Below are positions 7,764 to 16,748 of a stretch of 64,000 nucleotides of DNA, in pieces. The first letter of the stretch is position 1; each line of letters starts with the position of its first letter. The position numbers were made by a program, and so were the translations under genes. This DNA comes from QIJE01 sp048541835 (GTDB lineage Bacteria > SZUA-79 > Acidulodesulfobacterales > Acidulodesulfobacteraceae): assembly GCF_048541835.1 (NCBI RefSeq), contig NZ_JBLEOY010000001.1, forward strand, positions 620,001 to 684,000, written 5' to 3'. The notes beneath the pieces were generated by a model. That model ran no database searches. It saw only the letters and a program-made list of their open reading frames with translations, and was not told the origin of the DNA.

Positions 7764-9140
7764 ATGTATATAATTACGATAATTATAGCCGTACTCGTAC
7801 TAATTGCTTTCTTTGAGTATCTTTATGCCTTGAACCCTATAAAGGTCCCGCTGCATTATGCCCCGGGACATTATCACATAATAAACAATTATTTGATAAT
7901 TTACATTTTTTCAGCATTTTTAATCGGCATTGCACTTATATTAATAATAACCATATTAAAGATCTTATTCCAAAAAATAAAGGCGTTGCTGCACAAGAGA
8001 GGCAGGTACGTAAAGACCGAATTGGACAACTCCATAAATAAGGCTTATGATGCGTATATAAAGGGGCAGTATGACAAGAGTATCGATTTAATAAAAAAAT
8101 ATTTATTCAAATATCCCAACAGTATAAGTGCACATCTTTTACTAGCGAAAATTTACAAACATAAGGGAAGGATAAAAGAATGTGAATCTGCGCTGAATGA
8201 GGTTTTAAATATAGAAAAAGATAATATCTCCGCCCTTAACGAGGCTGGAAATCTTTATAAGATAAACAATAACTACGATAAAGCCGTTTTTTATTTTGAT
8301 AGAGCACTGGAAGCGTCTCCGGATAATCTTTATGCCATAACGCAGCTAAAAAATATATATATAAAAAAGGAAAAATGGAAAAACGCTTACCGTTTATCGA
8401 AACTATTTCTCTCTGAATCTAAAGATAAAGAAATAAAGAAAAGAGAAGAACAGGTTATGTTGGGACTTAAATACGAATTCGGGAAATATCTCTTAGAATC
8501 GGAAAACGATACCGAGAGATCGGCAAAGAGGTTTAATCAGGTGCTGAGTCAGGATAAAAATTTCGTGCCCGCATACATATCGCTTGGGGATGTTTTTATT
8601 AAAAAAAATAAGCCGCATGAGGCATTTGACCTCTGGGAAAAAGCATTCTTAAAAACAGGCAACCTCGCATTAATTATAAAAATAGAAGATGTTTCCATAA
8701 AAACAAATCATCCGGAAAATATAATTAAATTTTATCAGGAACTTGTTTATAACAACCCTGAAAGGTGGGAATACAGGCTGTTTTTGGGAAAGCTATATAT
8801 AAGATTGGAGATGATAGACGAAGCCCTTTCCAATCTTACCGCGATACCGGCATCCATATTCAAAGATGTCTCCTTAAATATGCTGCTTGCGGAATGTTAT
8901 TATAAAAGAGGAAAATATAACGATGCTTCCATCAATTTCAGAAAAGCACTTGAAAACCGGTTCCCCGTTAAACTCCCATTTGTGTGTTCTAACTGCGGAT
9001 TTGCTTCTTTAAATTATTCCTCCATATGTCCTTCGTGCAATTTCTGGAATACGTTTAACATTAAAACATCGGGAACGCTTTACGAAATAGGACCAAAGAA
9101 CGAATTAAAAAATAACGTACCGTCTTTCGTTTCCGAATAA
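7764..9140 (+). CDS. LapA/LapB-like fusion: membrane-anchored TPR protein with rubredoxin-type zinc ribbon
   Basis: LapB (YciM) is an inner-membrane TPR protein that adjusts LPS synthesis by controlling LpxC turnover through FtsH. Here residues 1-75 contain two hydrophobic segments (about 2-22 and 43-69) separated by NPIKVPLHYAPGHYHI, which resembles the small LapA (DUF1049) protein. Residues 85-400 are TPR-like helical repeats (for example ALNEAGNLYKINNNYDKAVFYFDRALE is one unit). Cysteines C408, C411, C422 and C425 form the CxxCG...CPSC ribbon typical of LapB. I infer that lapA and lapB are joined in one polypeptide. No lpxC is present in the window to confirm the link, but most lipid A genes lie 8-15 kb away. 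Confidence 0.75.
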   Translation: MYIITIIIAVLVLIAFFEYLYALNPIKVPLHYAPGHYHIINNYLIIYIFSAFLIGIALILIITILKILFQKIKALLHKRGRYVKTELDNSINKAYDAYIKGQYDKSIDLIKKYLFKYPNSISAHLLLAKIYKHKGRIKECESALNEVLNIEKDNISALNEAGNLYKINNNYDKAVFYFDRALEASPDNLYAITQLKNIYIKKEKWKNAYRLSKLFLSESKDKEIKKREEQVMLGLKYEFGKYLLESENDTERSAKRFNQVLSQDKNFVPAYISLGDVFIKKNKPHEAFDLWEKAFLKTGNLALIIKIEDVSIKTNHPENIIKFYQELVYNNPERWEYRLFLGKLYIRLEMIDEALSNLTAIPASIFKDVSLNMLLAECYYKRGKYNDASINFRKALENRFPVKLPFVCSNCGFASLNYSSICPSCNFWNTFNIKTSGTLYEIGPKNELKNNVPSFVSE

Positions 9141-9177
9141 AAATCCGGCAAGACAAGAAAATATTAAGTAAACATTT

Positions 9178-10722
9178 ATGAAAAAATTTAAGAGTGCTAT
9201 TTTAATTATTTTAGATGGATTCGGGATATCCCGTAAAACGGACGGCAATGCTATAATAAATGCCAAACCGGAATTTATAAATCATCTATTTAAAGATTAC
9301 CCATTTACGACCTTGACCGCTCACGGCACGGATGTAGGCTTGCCGGAAAACACTATGGGAAATTCCGAAGTAGGACACTCTAATATAGGTGCGGGACGGG
9401 TGATAATGCAGGATTTAACAAAAATAAATCCGCTTATAAGAAACGATAGGCTGAAAAACAATAAAGTCTTGCGTAAATTTCTTGAAAGAATCAAAAACAA
9501 CGGCTCAAGGGTCCACCTAATCGGTTTATTGTCGGAAAGCGGGGTTCATTCAGAATTATCTCACTTGTTATACTTAATTGATTTCTTTTCCAATAACGGA
9601 GTTGAAAAGATTTACGTTCATCCGTTTTTAGACGGCAGGGACTCCCCTCCGCAAAGTGCCGTAACTTTTTTAAAAAAATTAATTGAGCATATCGAATCTT
9701 TAAACGAGGGTATTTATTTATCCACGATATGCGGCAGGTTTTACGCTATGGACAGGGATACGCGGTGGGATAGAACGGAGACGGCATTTAATCTTCTGAC
9801 CAAGTTAAAAGGCGAAATATTTGACGACCCCATAGAAGCCGTTAAAAAATTTTATTCTAACGATATAACCGATGAATTTATGCCCCCCATAGTAATGAAT
9901 AAAAGCGGAAAAAATGATGGCAATATGCGGGAAGACGACGGGGTCATGTTTTTTAATTTTAGAGCGGACAGAGCAAAACAGCTGACGATGGCGCTTACGT
10001 TTGAGGATTTCAATGGCTTTTCGAGGGGCGATTTTAGACCGGTTAAAAATTTTATATCAATGACTAAATACGACGATTCGTTTAAAAATGAATATATAAT
10101 AAATCCGGAAAATTATGATAACATTTTCGGAGAAATTATTTCCAACCTCGGATTTAATCAGTTTAGAATTGCCGAAACGGAAAAGTATGCGCACGTAACA
10201 TATTTTTTTAACTGTGGAAAGGAAGAACCCTTTAAAAACGAAGACAGACTATTGATACCGTCACCGAGGGAATATAGAACCTACGACATGATACCTGAAA
10301 TGAGCGCCTTGAAGATTAAAGACGCCCTTATGAAAAACATAAAATCCGACAATTACAAACTGATTGTTTGCAATTTTGCAAACTGCGATATGGTCGGACA
10401 TACTGGAAACTATGAAGCCGCTATAAGTGCGGTTAAAACTTTGAACTCGATTCTTGCCGAAATAATACCGGCTATTTTAGATTTGGATTACGTTTGCATA
10501 GTGACCGCCGACCATGGAAACGCGGAAACGATGATAGACGAAAACGGCATGCCGATGACCAATCATACCCTCAATCCCGTACCGTTCGTTATAGTATCTA
10601 ACGGCAAAGAAGAAATTCCGGCATTAAAACCGGGCAGGCTTGCGGATATAGCACCCACAGTACTTAAACTGCTTGGGTTGGATTTACCGGAAGAGATGAC
10701 CGGACGAATTTTATGGGAATAA
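9178..10722 (+). CDS. gpmI: 2,3-bisphosphoglycerate-independent phosphoglycerate mutase
   Basis: Interconverts 3- and 2-phosphoglycerate in glycolysis and gluconeogenesis using two manganese ions. The alkaline-phosphatase fold starts with AILIILDGFGIS (metal aspartate D13). The serine nucleophile is S63 in PENTMGNSEVGHSNIGAG. The insert domain carries HPFLDGRDSPPQSA and MDRDTRWDRTE, and the C-terminal metal site is TADHGNAETM. The 514-residue length is standard. The last 10 bp overlap the start of the pseudouridine synthase gene. Confidence 0.98.
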   Translation: MKKFKSAILIILDGFGISRKTDGNAIINAKPEFINHLFKDYPFTTLTAHGTDVGLPENTMGNSEVGHSNIGAGRVIMQDLTKINPLIRNDRLKNNKVLRKFLERIKNNGSRVHLIGLLSESGVHSELSHLLYLIDFFSNNGVEKIYVHPFLDGRDSPPQSAVTFLKKLIEHIESLNEGIYLSTICGRFYAMDRDTRWDRTETAFNLLTKLKGEIFDDPIEAVKKFYSNDITDEFMPPIVMNKSGKNDGNMREDDGVMFFNFRADRAKQLTMALTFEDFNGFSRGDFRPVKNFISMTKYDDSFKNEYIINPENYDNIFGEIISNLGFNQFRIAETEKYAHVTYFFNCGKEEPFKNEDRLLIPSPREYRTYDMIPEMSALKIKDALMKNIKSDNYKLIVCNFANCDMVGHTGNYEAAISAVKTLNSILAEIIPAILDLDYVCIVTADHGNAETMIDENGMPMTNHTLNPVPFVIVSNGKEEIPALKPGRLADIAPTVLKLLGLDLPEEMTGRILWE

Positions 10723-11648
10723 TTTCATTCGTATACACTCAAGATAATATCAGATTAGATTTATTCTTAAAAACACGGCTGCAGGACAACACAAGGTCCT
10801 ACATTAAAAAACTCATACTAAACGGAAATATAAAAGTCAACGGGCAGATTATAACAAAACCCGCTTTCAAGCTGAAAGAGGACTGCACGTTAACGGTAAA
10901 AGAACTGGAAATAATCAAAACCGGATTAAAAACTTTAGACGCAGATATCGAAATAATCTATGAAGACGAATATATTGCGGCAATAAATAAACCCGCGGGT
11001 ATTTCTACACATCCCGGAAAAGGAAATTACGACAACACCTTGGTAAATATTTTAATAGGGAAAATATCTAATCTTTCCGGCATAGGCGGCGTAGAAAGAC
11101 CCGGAATAGTTCACAGGCTCGACAAGGATACGTCAGGCATCATGCTCATTGCAAAAAACGATTTTTCTCACAATGCTCTTATGTCTTATTTTAAGAATAA
11201 AGAAATTAAAAAGACGTATCTTGCTGTATGTTACGGCCATATTTTGCAAAAAACGGGACGTATCGAGGGGTTCATCAAAAGGGATCCCAAGAATAGGCTA
11301 AAAATGGAAATAACCAAGGAAACCGGAAAATATTGCCTTACAGATTACGAGATTTTAAGGGATATACGCGGCGGGGTTGCCGAGTTGCTCAAGGTAATGC
11401 CGCAAACGGGGCGTACGCACCAGATAAGAGTATCTCTTTTTGAAGCAGGCAATCCTATAGTCGGAGACAAAACTTATAAAAGAAAAGACATGCTGAACAA
11501 ATATAAAAGCTTAAATTTTGTTAAAAGGCAGATGCTTCATGCTTATATGCTTGAGTTTATTCATCCTAAAACAAAGGAAAAAATGATTTTTAAGGCAAAA
11601 ATCCCGGAAGATATGATTTGGGCAACGGGCGAGGAAGTAGAATTATGA
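10713..11648 (+). CDS. rluD: RluA/RluD-family 23S rRNA pseudouridine synthase
   Basis: Converts selected rRNA uridines to pseudouridine. Residues 10-70 are an S4 RNA-binding domain. The catalytic motif is RPGIVHRLDKDTSGIMLIAK with the nucleophile aspartate D137. PQTGRTHQIRVSL is the second family motif. The 311-residue size and S4 domain fit RluD, although RluC-like specificity cannot be excluded by eye. The ATG at 10713 overlaps gpmI, and the stop overlaps the pgeF start as ATGA, so three genes are tightly coupled. Confidence 0.9.
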   Translation: MGIISFVYTQDNIRLDLFLKTRLQDNTRSYIKKLILNGNIKVNGQIITKPAFKLKEDCTLTVKELEIIKTGLKTLDADIEIIYEDEYIAAINKPAGISTHPGKGNYDNTLVNILIGKISNLSGIGGVERPGIVHRLDKDTSGIMLIAKNDFSHNALMSYFKNKEIKKTYLAVCYGHILQKTGRIEGFIKRDPKNRLKMEITKETGKYCLTDYEILRDIRGGVAELLKVMPQTGRTHQIRVSLFEAGNPIVGDKTYKRKDMLNKYKSLNFVKRQMLHAYMLEFIHPKTKEKMIFKAKIPEDMIWATGEEVEL

Positions 11649-12367
11649 TTTACCGCATCAATGATTTTAATGTGGAGGATAATTCCATAGCATATGGCTT
11701 TGCCGACGGCTCGTTGAATTTTAGTCCGGAAAACTTAAGCGATAGAAAAAAGCTTTTAGGGCTTATTCCCCTTAGCGCTGAAATAGGTGCGCATATATAT
11801 GAAGTAAGGCAGGTACACGGCAATGATATAGCGATTTTAAATGAAAATTCAGATAATTTATTGAGTTTGACCGGTGCCGATGGAATTTTTACTCAAAAAT
11901 CCGGTGCAATATTATGCATACGAACAGCGGATTGTGTTCCCGTGCTTTTTACGAGCCTTGAGGATAGGACAATCGGTGCCGTCCATTGCGGCTGGAAAGG
12001 AACTTACGGCAATATAATAAAAAATGTAAAAGACACTTTGATAAATAAATTCAATTCTGATTTAGACAAAATAGCCGTAATGATAGGCCCGTCCATATGC
12101 AAAAAATGTTATGAAGTAAAAGAGAATTTTTTAAATTTATTCATGGCAAAAAACCCTGCAAACATGGATTTTTTTACGAAGAATATCGATAATGACAAAA
12201 TAACTTTTGATTTAAAAGAATTCATAAAAAATGAACTATATTTAAGTGGATTCGACGAAAAAAATATTTACGATATAAATAAATGCAGTTTGGAAGATAA
12301 TAATTTTTACAGTTATAGGCGGAATAAAACGAACAAAAGACAGGTGTCTTTTATCGTAAATTTATAA
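11645..12367 (+). CDS. pgeF: Purine nucleoside phosphorylase YfiH/PgeF family (laccase domain)
   Basis: This family phosphorolyses purine nucleosides and has been linked to peptidoglycan editing. Zinc-ligand motifs are visible: VRQVHGND, RTADCVPVLF and GAVHCGWKGTYGNI. An earlier in-frame start exists at 11618, but the ATG at 11645 gives a 4-bp ATGA overlap with the upstream stop and a family-like N-terminus, so I use it (240 residues). Confidence 0.92.
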   Translation: MIYRINDFNVEDNSIAYGFADGSLNFSPENLSDRKKLLGLIPLSAEIGAHIYEVRQVHGNDIAILNENSDNLLSLTGADGIFTQKSGAILCIRTADCVPVLFTSLEDRTIGAVHCGWKGTYGNIIKNVKDTLINKFNSDLDKIAVMIGPSICKKCYEVKENFLNLFMAKNPANMDFFTKNIDNDKITFDLKEFIKNELYLSGFDEKNIYDINKCSLEDNNFYSYRRNKTNKRQVSFIVNL

Positions 12368-12389
12368 AAAACGTAAAATTATCGTAAGA

Positions 12390-12977
12390 ATGATAAAAAT
12401 AGGCTTAACCGGCTCAATAGGGTCGGGAAAATCTACGGTTCTCAATCTATTTAAAAATTATGGATTTTTAACCCTGGATCTTGACCTCGAGGCAAAAAAA
12501 ATAATTAAAAAAAATACGATGGAATATAAAAAAATTGTTGATTTTTTCGGTAAAAACATTTTAAATAAGGAGTATGCTATAGACGGCAAAATTCTTGCCG
12601 ATATCGTTTTTTCCGATTTATTAAAAAAAAAAGCTCTTGAGAATATAATCTATCCGACTTTAAGGACTAATATAGACCGTATACTTAAAATAAGCAAGGA
12701 ACCGGCTGCAATAATCGAAGGTGCCGTTATTATCGAATCCGGATATTATCTGAAATTAGATAAGACCATTCTCGTTACCTGTGACTTACCCGGAAGAATT
12801 AAAAGAACGCATAAAAAATTCTATTTTGATGATTTTATAAAAAGGGATAAAAGCCAATTAAGTCAGGCGGAAAAAATTATAAAATCCGATTTCATAATAA
12901 ACAATAATTATGGATTAAAATTTTTGATGCCTCAGGTCGAATTATTTGTAAGCTTTTTAAAAAATACTCTAATATGA
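12390..12977 (+). CDS. coaE: Dephospho-CoA kinase
   Basis: Last step of coenzyme A synthesis: phosphorylates the 3'-hydroxyl of dephospho-CoA. The P-loop GLTGSIGSGKST is at residues 5-16, followed by the DLDLEAKKI substrate helix and the lid region with RIKRTHKKF. The 195-residue length is normal. It is very A/T-rich and lysine-rich but intact. It follows pgeF by 22 bp. Confidence 0.95.
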   Translation: MIKIGLTGSIGSGKSTVLNLFKNYGFLTLDLDLEAKKIIKKNTMEYKKIVDFFGKNILNKEYAIDGKILADIVFSDLLKKKALENIIYPTLRTNIDRILKISKEPAAIIEGAVIIESGYYLKLDKTILVTCDLPGRIKRTHKKFYFDDFIKRDKSQLSQAEKIIKSDFIINNNYGLKFLMPQVELFVSFLKNTLI

Positions 12978-13011
12978 TTTGCTAATTAAGGAAATACAGG
13001 GGGGTATATTT

Positions 13012-14016
13012 ATGGAAGAATATCAAAAATGCGAAGATTTGGGTTACGGGTTTATAAAAGAGCTCACAGAATTCGTCTCGCAAAAAACATCGACCGAGCA
13101 GATGCTGCATTTCGTCAATATAGCATTCGAATATACATTTGGAGTAACGGCGATAATGTTCATATATAAAAAATATGGCTTGGAAGAGAAAGTGGAGATT
13201 TCAAGGGGTTTCTCTCATGAATACGTTAAAAAAATCAATGAGAATCCCCCACTATCTTTACTAAAAAACATAGCATCCATAAAGAAAGGATTGTATATAA
13301 ATTTTGAAGAAAATAAAGAGAAATATGCAGAATATGCCTATTTGTTCGAGCATGACAACGTCTCGGAGTTCTATGCCTGCGAACCAAAAACCGCCTATAC
13401 GGATTCATATTACGTTACAATGTATTCCGTACACGGATTTAAAAATTGCGGAAGTAACAAAATAGAAATATTCGATACGATTTTCTCGGTAATAGCATAC
13501 ATACTGAACTCAAATAAATGCGTTCAAATTATGAGGGATTGCTCCCAGATAGATTACGTATCCGGGCTTAACAATTTTAAATATTTTCATGAGAAACTTT
13601 TTCAGGAAATGCAAAAAGTAAATAACACAAAGGGACTGCTGTCGGTTGCACTAATTTCAATAAATCAATTAAACAAGCTGAATTCCGTATTCGGTCACGG
13701 CGCCGGAGATAAAAGCATCGGAATAATAGCTAATATTATTAAAAAAAATATAAGGGCATTCGACGTAGCCTCGAGATACGGCAATAAATTCATAATATTA
13801 TTTCCCAACATGGACGGCGCAACCGCTATGGATATTTTAAAAACCGTTTTTTTAGAGGTAGAATCCTGTTTTGAAAAAGAAAAGCAGGACATATTATCGT
13901 TAAATGCAGGCATATCAATGTTTCCCTCGGACGGCGGCAATGAACGAACCGTTTTGGATATGGCGGAGGGCAGGCGCATTGAGGCGAGACGACAAGGCAA
14001 GTGGACAGTATTATAA
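13012..14016 (+). CDS. Degenerate GGDEF-domain protein, probably catalytically inactive
   Basis: Residues 1-165 form an N-terminal sensor region that looks GAF-like but has no motif I can name. Residues 175-334 follow the GGDEF fold: DYVSGLNNFKYFHEKL stands for DxLTGLxNRRxFxxxL, FGHGAGDKSIGIIA for the nucleotide-binding helix, and AEGRRIEARRQGKW for the C-terminal motif. The active-site loop reads RYGNKF (255-260) where RYGGDEF is expected, with a residue missing and the acidic pair lost. Cyclic di-GMP synthesis is thus unlikely; a binding or regulatory role is an inference. The ATG at 13012 is preceded by AGGGGGG, better than the earlier in-frame start at 12979. Confidence 0.8.
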   Translation: MEEYQKCEDLGYGFIKELTEFVSQKTSTEQMLHFVNIAFEYTFGVTAIMFIYKKYGLEEKVEISRGFSHEYVKKINENPPLSLLKNIASIKKGLYINFEENKEKYAEYAYLFEHDNVSEFYACEPKTAYTDSYYVTMYSVHGFKNCGSNKIEIFDTIFSVIAYILNSNKCVQIMRDCSQIDYVSGLNNFKYFHEKLFQEMQKVNNTKGLLSVALISINQLNKLNSVFGHGAGDKSIGIIANIIKKNIRAFDVASRYGNKFIILFPNMDGATAMDILKTVFLEVESCFEKEKQDILSLNAGISMFPSDGGNERTVLDMAEGRRIEARRQGKWTVL

Positions 14017-14073
14017 AAATAGCCGATAGGCGGCGTAAAGATTTAACCAAAATAAAATTTTAATGGAGTGCTT

Positions 14074-15339
14074 ATGAATATTAAAGAATTATCGGTAAAA
14101 AAGATTTCCGAATTATTAAAGATAGCAAAAGATTATAGCATAGACGGCGCTTCCGGGATGCGCAAGCAGGACTTAATGTACGCCCTGCTTCAAGCAGAAA
14201 CGGAAAAGAATCAGCAGTTGGAAAAGAACGGCTTAATTTCTGGAGAAGGTGTTCTCGAGATTTTGCCGGACCAATATGGATTTTTGAGGTCGCTGGAGGC
14301 CAACTATCTCCACGGACCGGATGACATTTACGTATCACCGTCGCAGATAAGAAAATTCGGACTGAGAACGGGGGATACTGTTAGAGGGGTCATAAGGCCG
14401 CCGAAAGACAGCGAAAGATTTTATGCCCTGCTTAAGGTGGAGGGTATAAATTTCGAAGACCCCGAATCTGCAAAAGAAAAGATTCTATTCGATAATTTAA
14501 CCCCGCTATACCCCCAGGACGCTATAAAACTTGAGTTCGACTCTAAAAATCTATCTACGAGGCTTATGGACCTGCTTATCCCTATCGGAAAGGGGCAAAG
14601 GGGTTTGATAGTAGCCCCGCCCAGAACCGGAAAGACCATGCTTCTAAAGGACATCGCGCATGCTATAAATACGAACCATAAAGAAATTTTTCTTATGGTC
14701 CTCTTAATAGATGAAAGACCGGAAGAAGTTACCGATATGCAAAGATCCGTTAACGGAGAAGTTATCAGCTCCACATTCGACGAGCCCCCTCAAAGACACA
14801 TACAAATTGCCGAAATAGTCATAGAAAAAGCAAAAAGATTAGTGGAAACAGGCAAAGACGTCGTTATTTTATTAGATTCAATTACAAGGCTTGCAAGGGC
14901 GTACAACGTCACTATACCATCCTCGGGAAAGGTTTTATCCGGGGGTGTAGATTCAAATGCATTGCATAAGCCGAAAAGATTTTTCGGTGCGGCGAGAAAT
15001 ATAGAAGAGGGTGGAAGTCTTACTATAATAGCAACCGCATTGATAGATACCGGTTCCAGAATGGACGAGGTGATTTTCGAAGAATTTAAGGGAACGGGAA
15101 ATTTAGAAGTAAACTTGGATAGAAAACTCTCCGAGAAGAGGATATTTCCGGCTATAGACATTAATAAATCCGGTACGAGAAAAGAAGAACTTCTCGTAGA
15201 AAAAGATCATTTAAAAAAGATATGGATATTAAGAAAGGTATTATCCAGCATGGATACTACCGGAGCAATGGAATTTTTGATAGATAAAATTAAAAACACA
15301 AAATCTAATGCGGACTTTTTAAATATGATGAATCAGTAG
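14074..15339 (+). CDS. rho: Transcription termination factor Rho
   Basis: Hexameric RNA helicase that ends transcription. The N-terminal helix bundle (1-50) and cold-shock-like RNA-binding domain (GVLEILPDQYGFLRS) precede the RecA-like ATPase with Walker A VAPPRTGKTM, LLIDERPEEVTDM, the Walker B LLDSITRLARAYN and the R-loop LSGGVDSNALHKPKRFFGAARN. The 421-residue length is normal. GGAG lies 5 nt before the ATG at 14074; an upstream GTG at 14068 overlaps that site. Rho ends the plus-strand run and is convergent with waaA across 48 bp, where only a weak 6-bp hairpin (15349-15365) is seen. Confidence 0.98.
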   Translation: MNIKELSVKKISELLKIAKDYSIDGASGMRKQDLMYALLQAETEKNQQLEKNGLISGEGVLEILPDQYGFLRSLEANYLHGPDDIYVSPSQIRKFGLRTGDTVRGVIRPPKDSERFYALLKVEGINFEDPESAKEKILFDNLTPLYPQDAIKLEFDSKNLSTRLMDLLIPIGKGQRGLIVAPPRTGKTMLLKDIAHAINTNHKEIFLMVLLIDERPEEVTDMQRSVNGEVISSTFDEPPQRHIQIAEIVIEKAKRLVETGKDVVILLDSITRLARAYNVTIPSSGKVLSGGVDSNALHKPKRFFGAARNIEEGGSLTIIATALIDTGSRMDEVIFEEFKGTGNLEVNLDRKLSEKRIFPAIDINKSGTRKEELLVEKDHLKKIWILRKVLSSMDTTGAMEFLIDKIKNTKSNADFLNMMNQ

Positions 15340-15387
15340 TAATATTATCATGCGTAATGCGCATGCATTTATCTTAATAACAGCCGT

Positions 15388-16737
15388 TTATTTAATATAA
15401 TTCATTATATAATTTAAATTTTTTAAAGATGAACCTCTATTTTGAGATATAAGATCTAACCCCCTTTTGTTCGCTTCTTTTATGGCATTTTCGTTATATA
15501 AATATTCGATGAGTGCATTATAGACGTCTTTAGGGGTTTCTACTATTTTGCCGGCTTTAATTTCGATAATTTCTCCGGCAATTTCAGAGAAATTCTCTAC
15601 GTGCCTGCCAAAAACTACCGGCTTGCCAAAAAATAAAGGTTCTAATATATTGTGTCCGCCGGCATCGACTATACTGCCCCCAACAAAGGCGACGTCGCAT
15701 ATGCCGTAAATCGCTAATAATTCGCCTAACATATCCACAAGAATGACTATTGTCCCCGGTTTATTATCCTTTAAGATATCCGCGTTATAACCGGATGAAT
15801 ATATAGACGAAAGCCTGCAATAATTCATATCGTGATCTTTCGCATAATTCTTTATAAGGCTATAAACTTCGCCAAATCTTTCCGGATGCCTGGGGGCAAT
15901 AAAAAGGAATATATTCTCATCTTTTCTACTTTCATTTAATTCTGCAACAGAATTAAGAATCAGGCTTTCTTCCCCTTTATGCGTGCTGCCTGCCACTATT
16001 ATTTTTCCTTTATTGAATATCCCTTTTAGACTGCGAGCTTTATCGTTCATATCCACCGCCATATCGATGATATTAAGGTCGAATTTCATATTTCCGGTTT
16101 TATGGATATTTTCTTCTTTTACTCCTAAGTTCAAAAATTTATTGCGATACTGTTCGGATATGCAAAGAACTAAATCAATTTTCTCGAAGACGTATTTAAA
16201 GAAAAAGCGAAAATATAAGTAATTTCTATATGAGCCGTCGGATATTCTTGCATTTAGAATTATAACCGGAATGTTATTTTTACCCAACATATTAAAGAGA
16301 TTCGGCCATATTTCAGTTTCCACGGAAATAAATAAAGACGGCTTTATAACTCTTAAAATACGACCGATAGAAAAATGAAAATCGTAGGGAAAATAGAAAA
16401 CGTAAATGTTTTTATCGTTTTTATAAAAACTGTCGGCAAAATCAAACCCCGTCTTGGTCGTAACCGAAACATATATCGGCTCGTTTACCCTGTTCCGTAA
16501 TAACTTGATAAAATTAACGGATGCCCTGAGCTCCCCCAATGAGACCGCATGAATCCATATCCCTCCGGTCTCATTACCGCTCCGGCGCAAGCGCTTAAAA
16601 GCAAAAGGAAAAATCTTATCAAGGAATCCAACACTCCTCTTGTTCTTGATTAAAACAAGCAGGGTCAATAATATAATAAAAAACGGGGAAATTAAAAATA
16701 AAACAATATTGTAAAATACAAACAGAATTATTCTCAT
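15388..16737 (-). CDS. waaA: 3-deoxy-D-manno-octulosonic acid (Kdo) transferase
   Basis: Adds Kdo from CMP-Kdo to lipid IVA at the inner face of the cytoplasmic membrane. An N-terminal membrane anchor (about 1-27) is followed by the GT-B fold: GIWIHAVSLGELRAS near the start, AGSTHKGEE, RHPERF and the donor-site GGSIVDAGGHNILEPLFFGKP. The 449-residue length fits. It is the last gene of the lipid A block, 11 bp after msbA. Whether it adds one or two Kdo residues cannot be read from the sequence. Confidence 0.95.
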   Translation of the reverse strand: MRIILFVFYNIVLFLISPFFIILLTLLVLIKNKRSVGFLDKIFPFAFKRLRRSGNETGGIWIHAVSLGELRASVNFIKLLRNRVNEPIYVSVTTKTGFDFADSFYKNDKNIYVFYFPYDFHFSIGRILRVIKPSLFISVETEIWPNLFNMLGKNNIPVIILNARISDGSYRNYLYFRFFFKYVFEKIDLVLCISEQYRNKFLNLGVKEENIHKTGNMKFDLNIIDMAVDMNDKARSLKGIFNKGKIIVAGSTHKGEESLILNSVAELNESRKDENIFLFIAPRHPERFGEVYSLIKNYAKDHDMNYCRLSSIYSSGYNADILKDNKPGTIVILVDMLGELLAIYGICDVAFVGGSIVDAGGHNILEPLFFGKPVVFGRHVENFSEIAGEIIEIKAGKIVETPKDVYNALIEYLYNENAIKEANKRGLDLISQNRGSSLKNLNYIMNYIK

Positions 16738-16748
16738 AAATGACCGGC

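Noticed and set aside
11618..11644. Upstream start for pgeF
   Set aside because: It would overlap the pseudouridine synthase gene by 31 bp; the ATG at 11645 gives a 4-bp ATGA overlap and the proper N-terminus.
15349..15365. Bidirectional terminator between rho and waaA
   Set aside because: Only a 6-bp stem without a clear T tract on either side; too weak to call.
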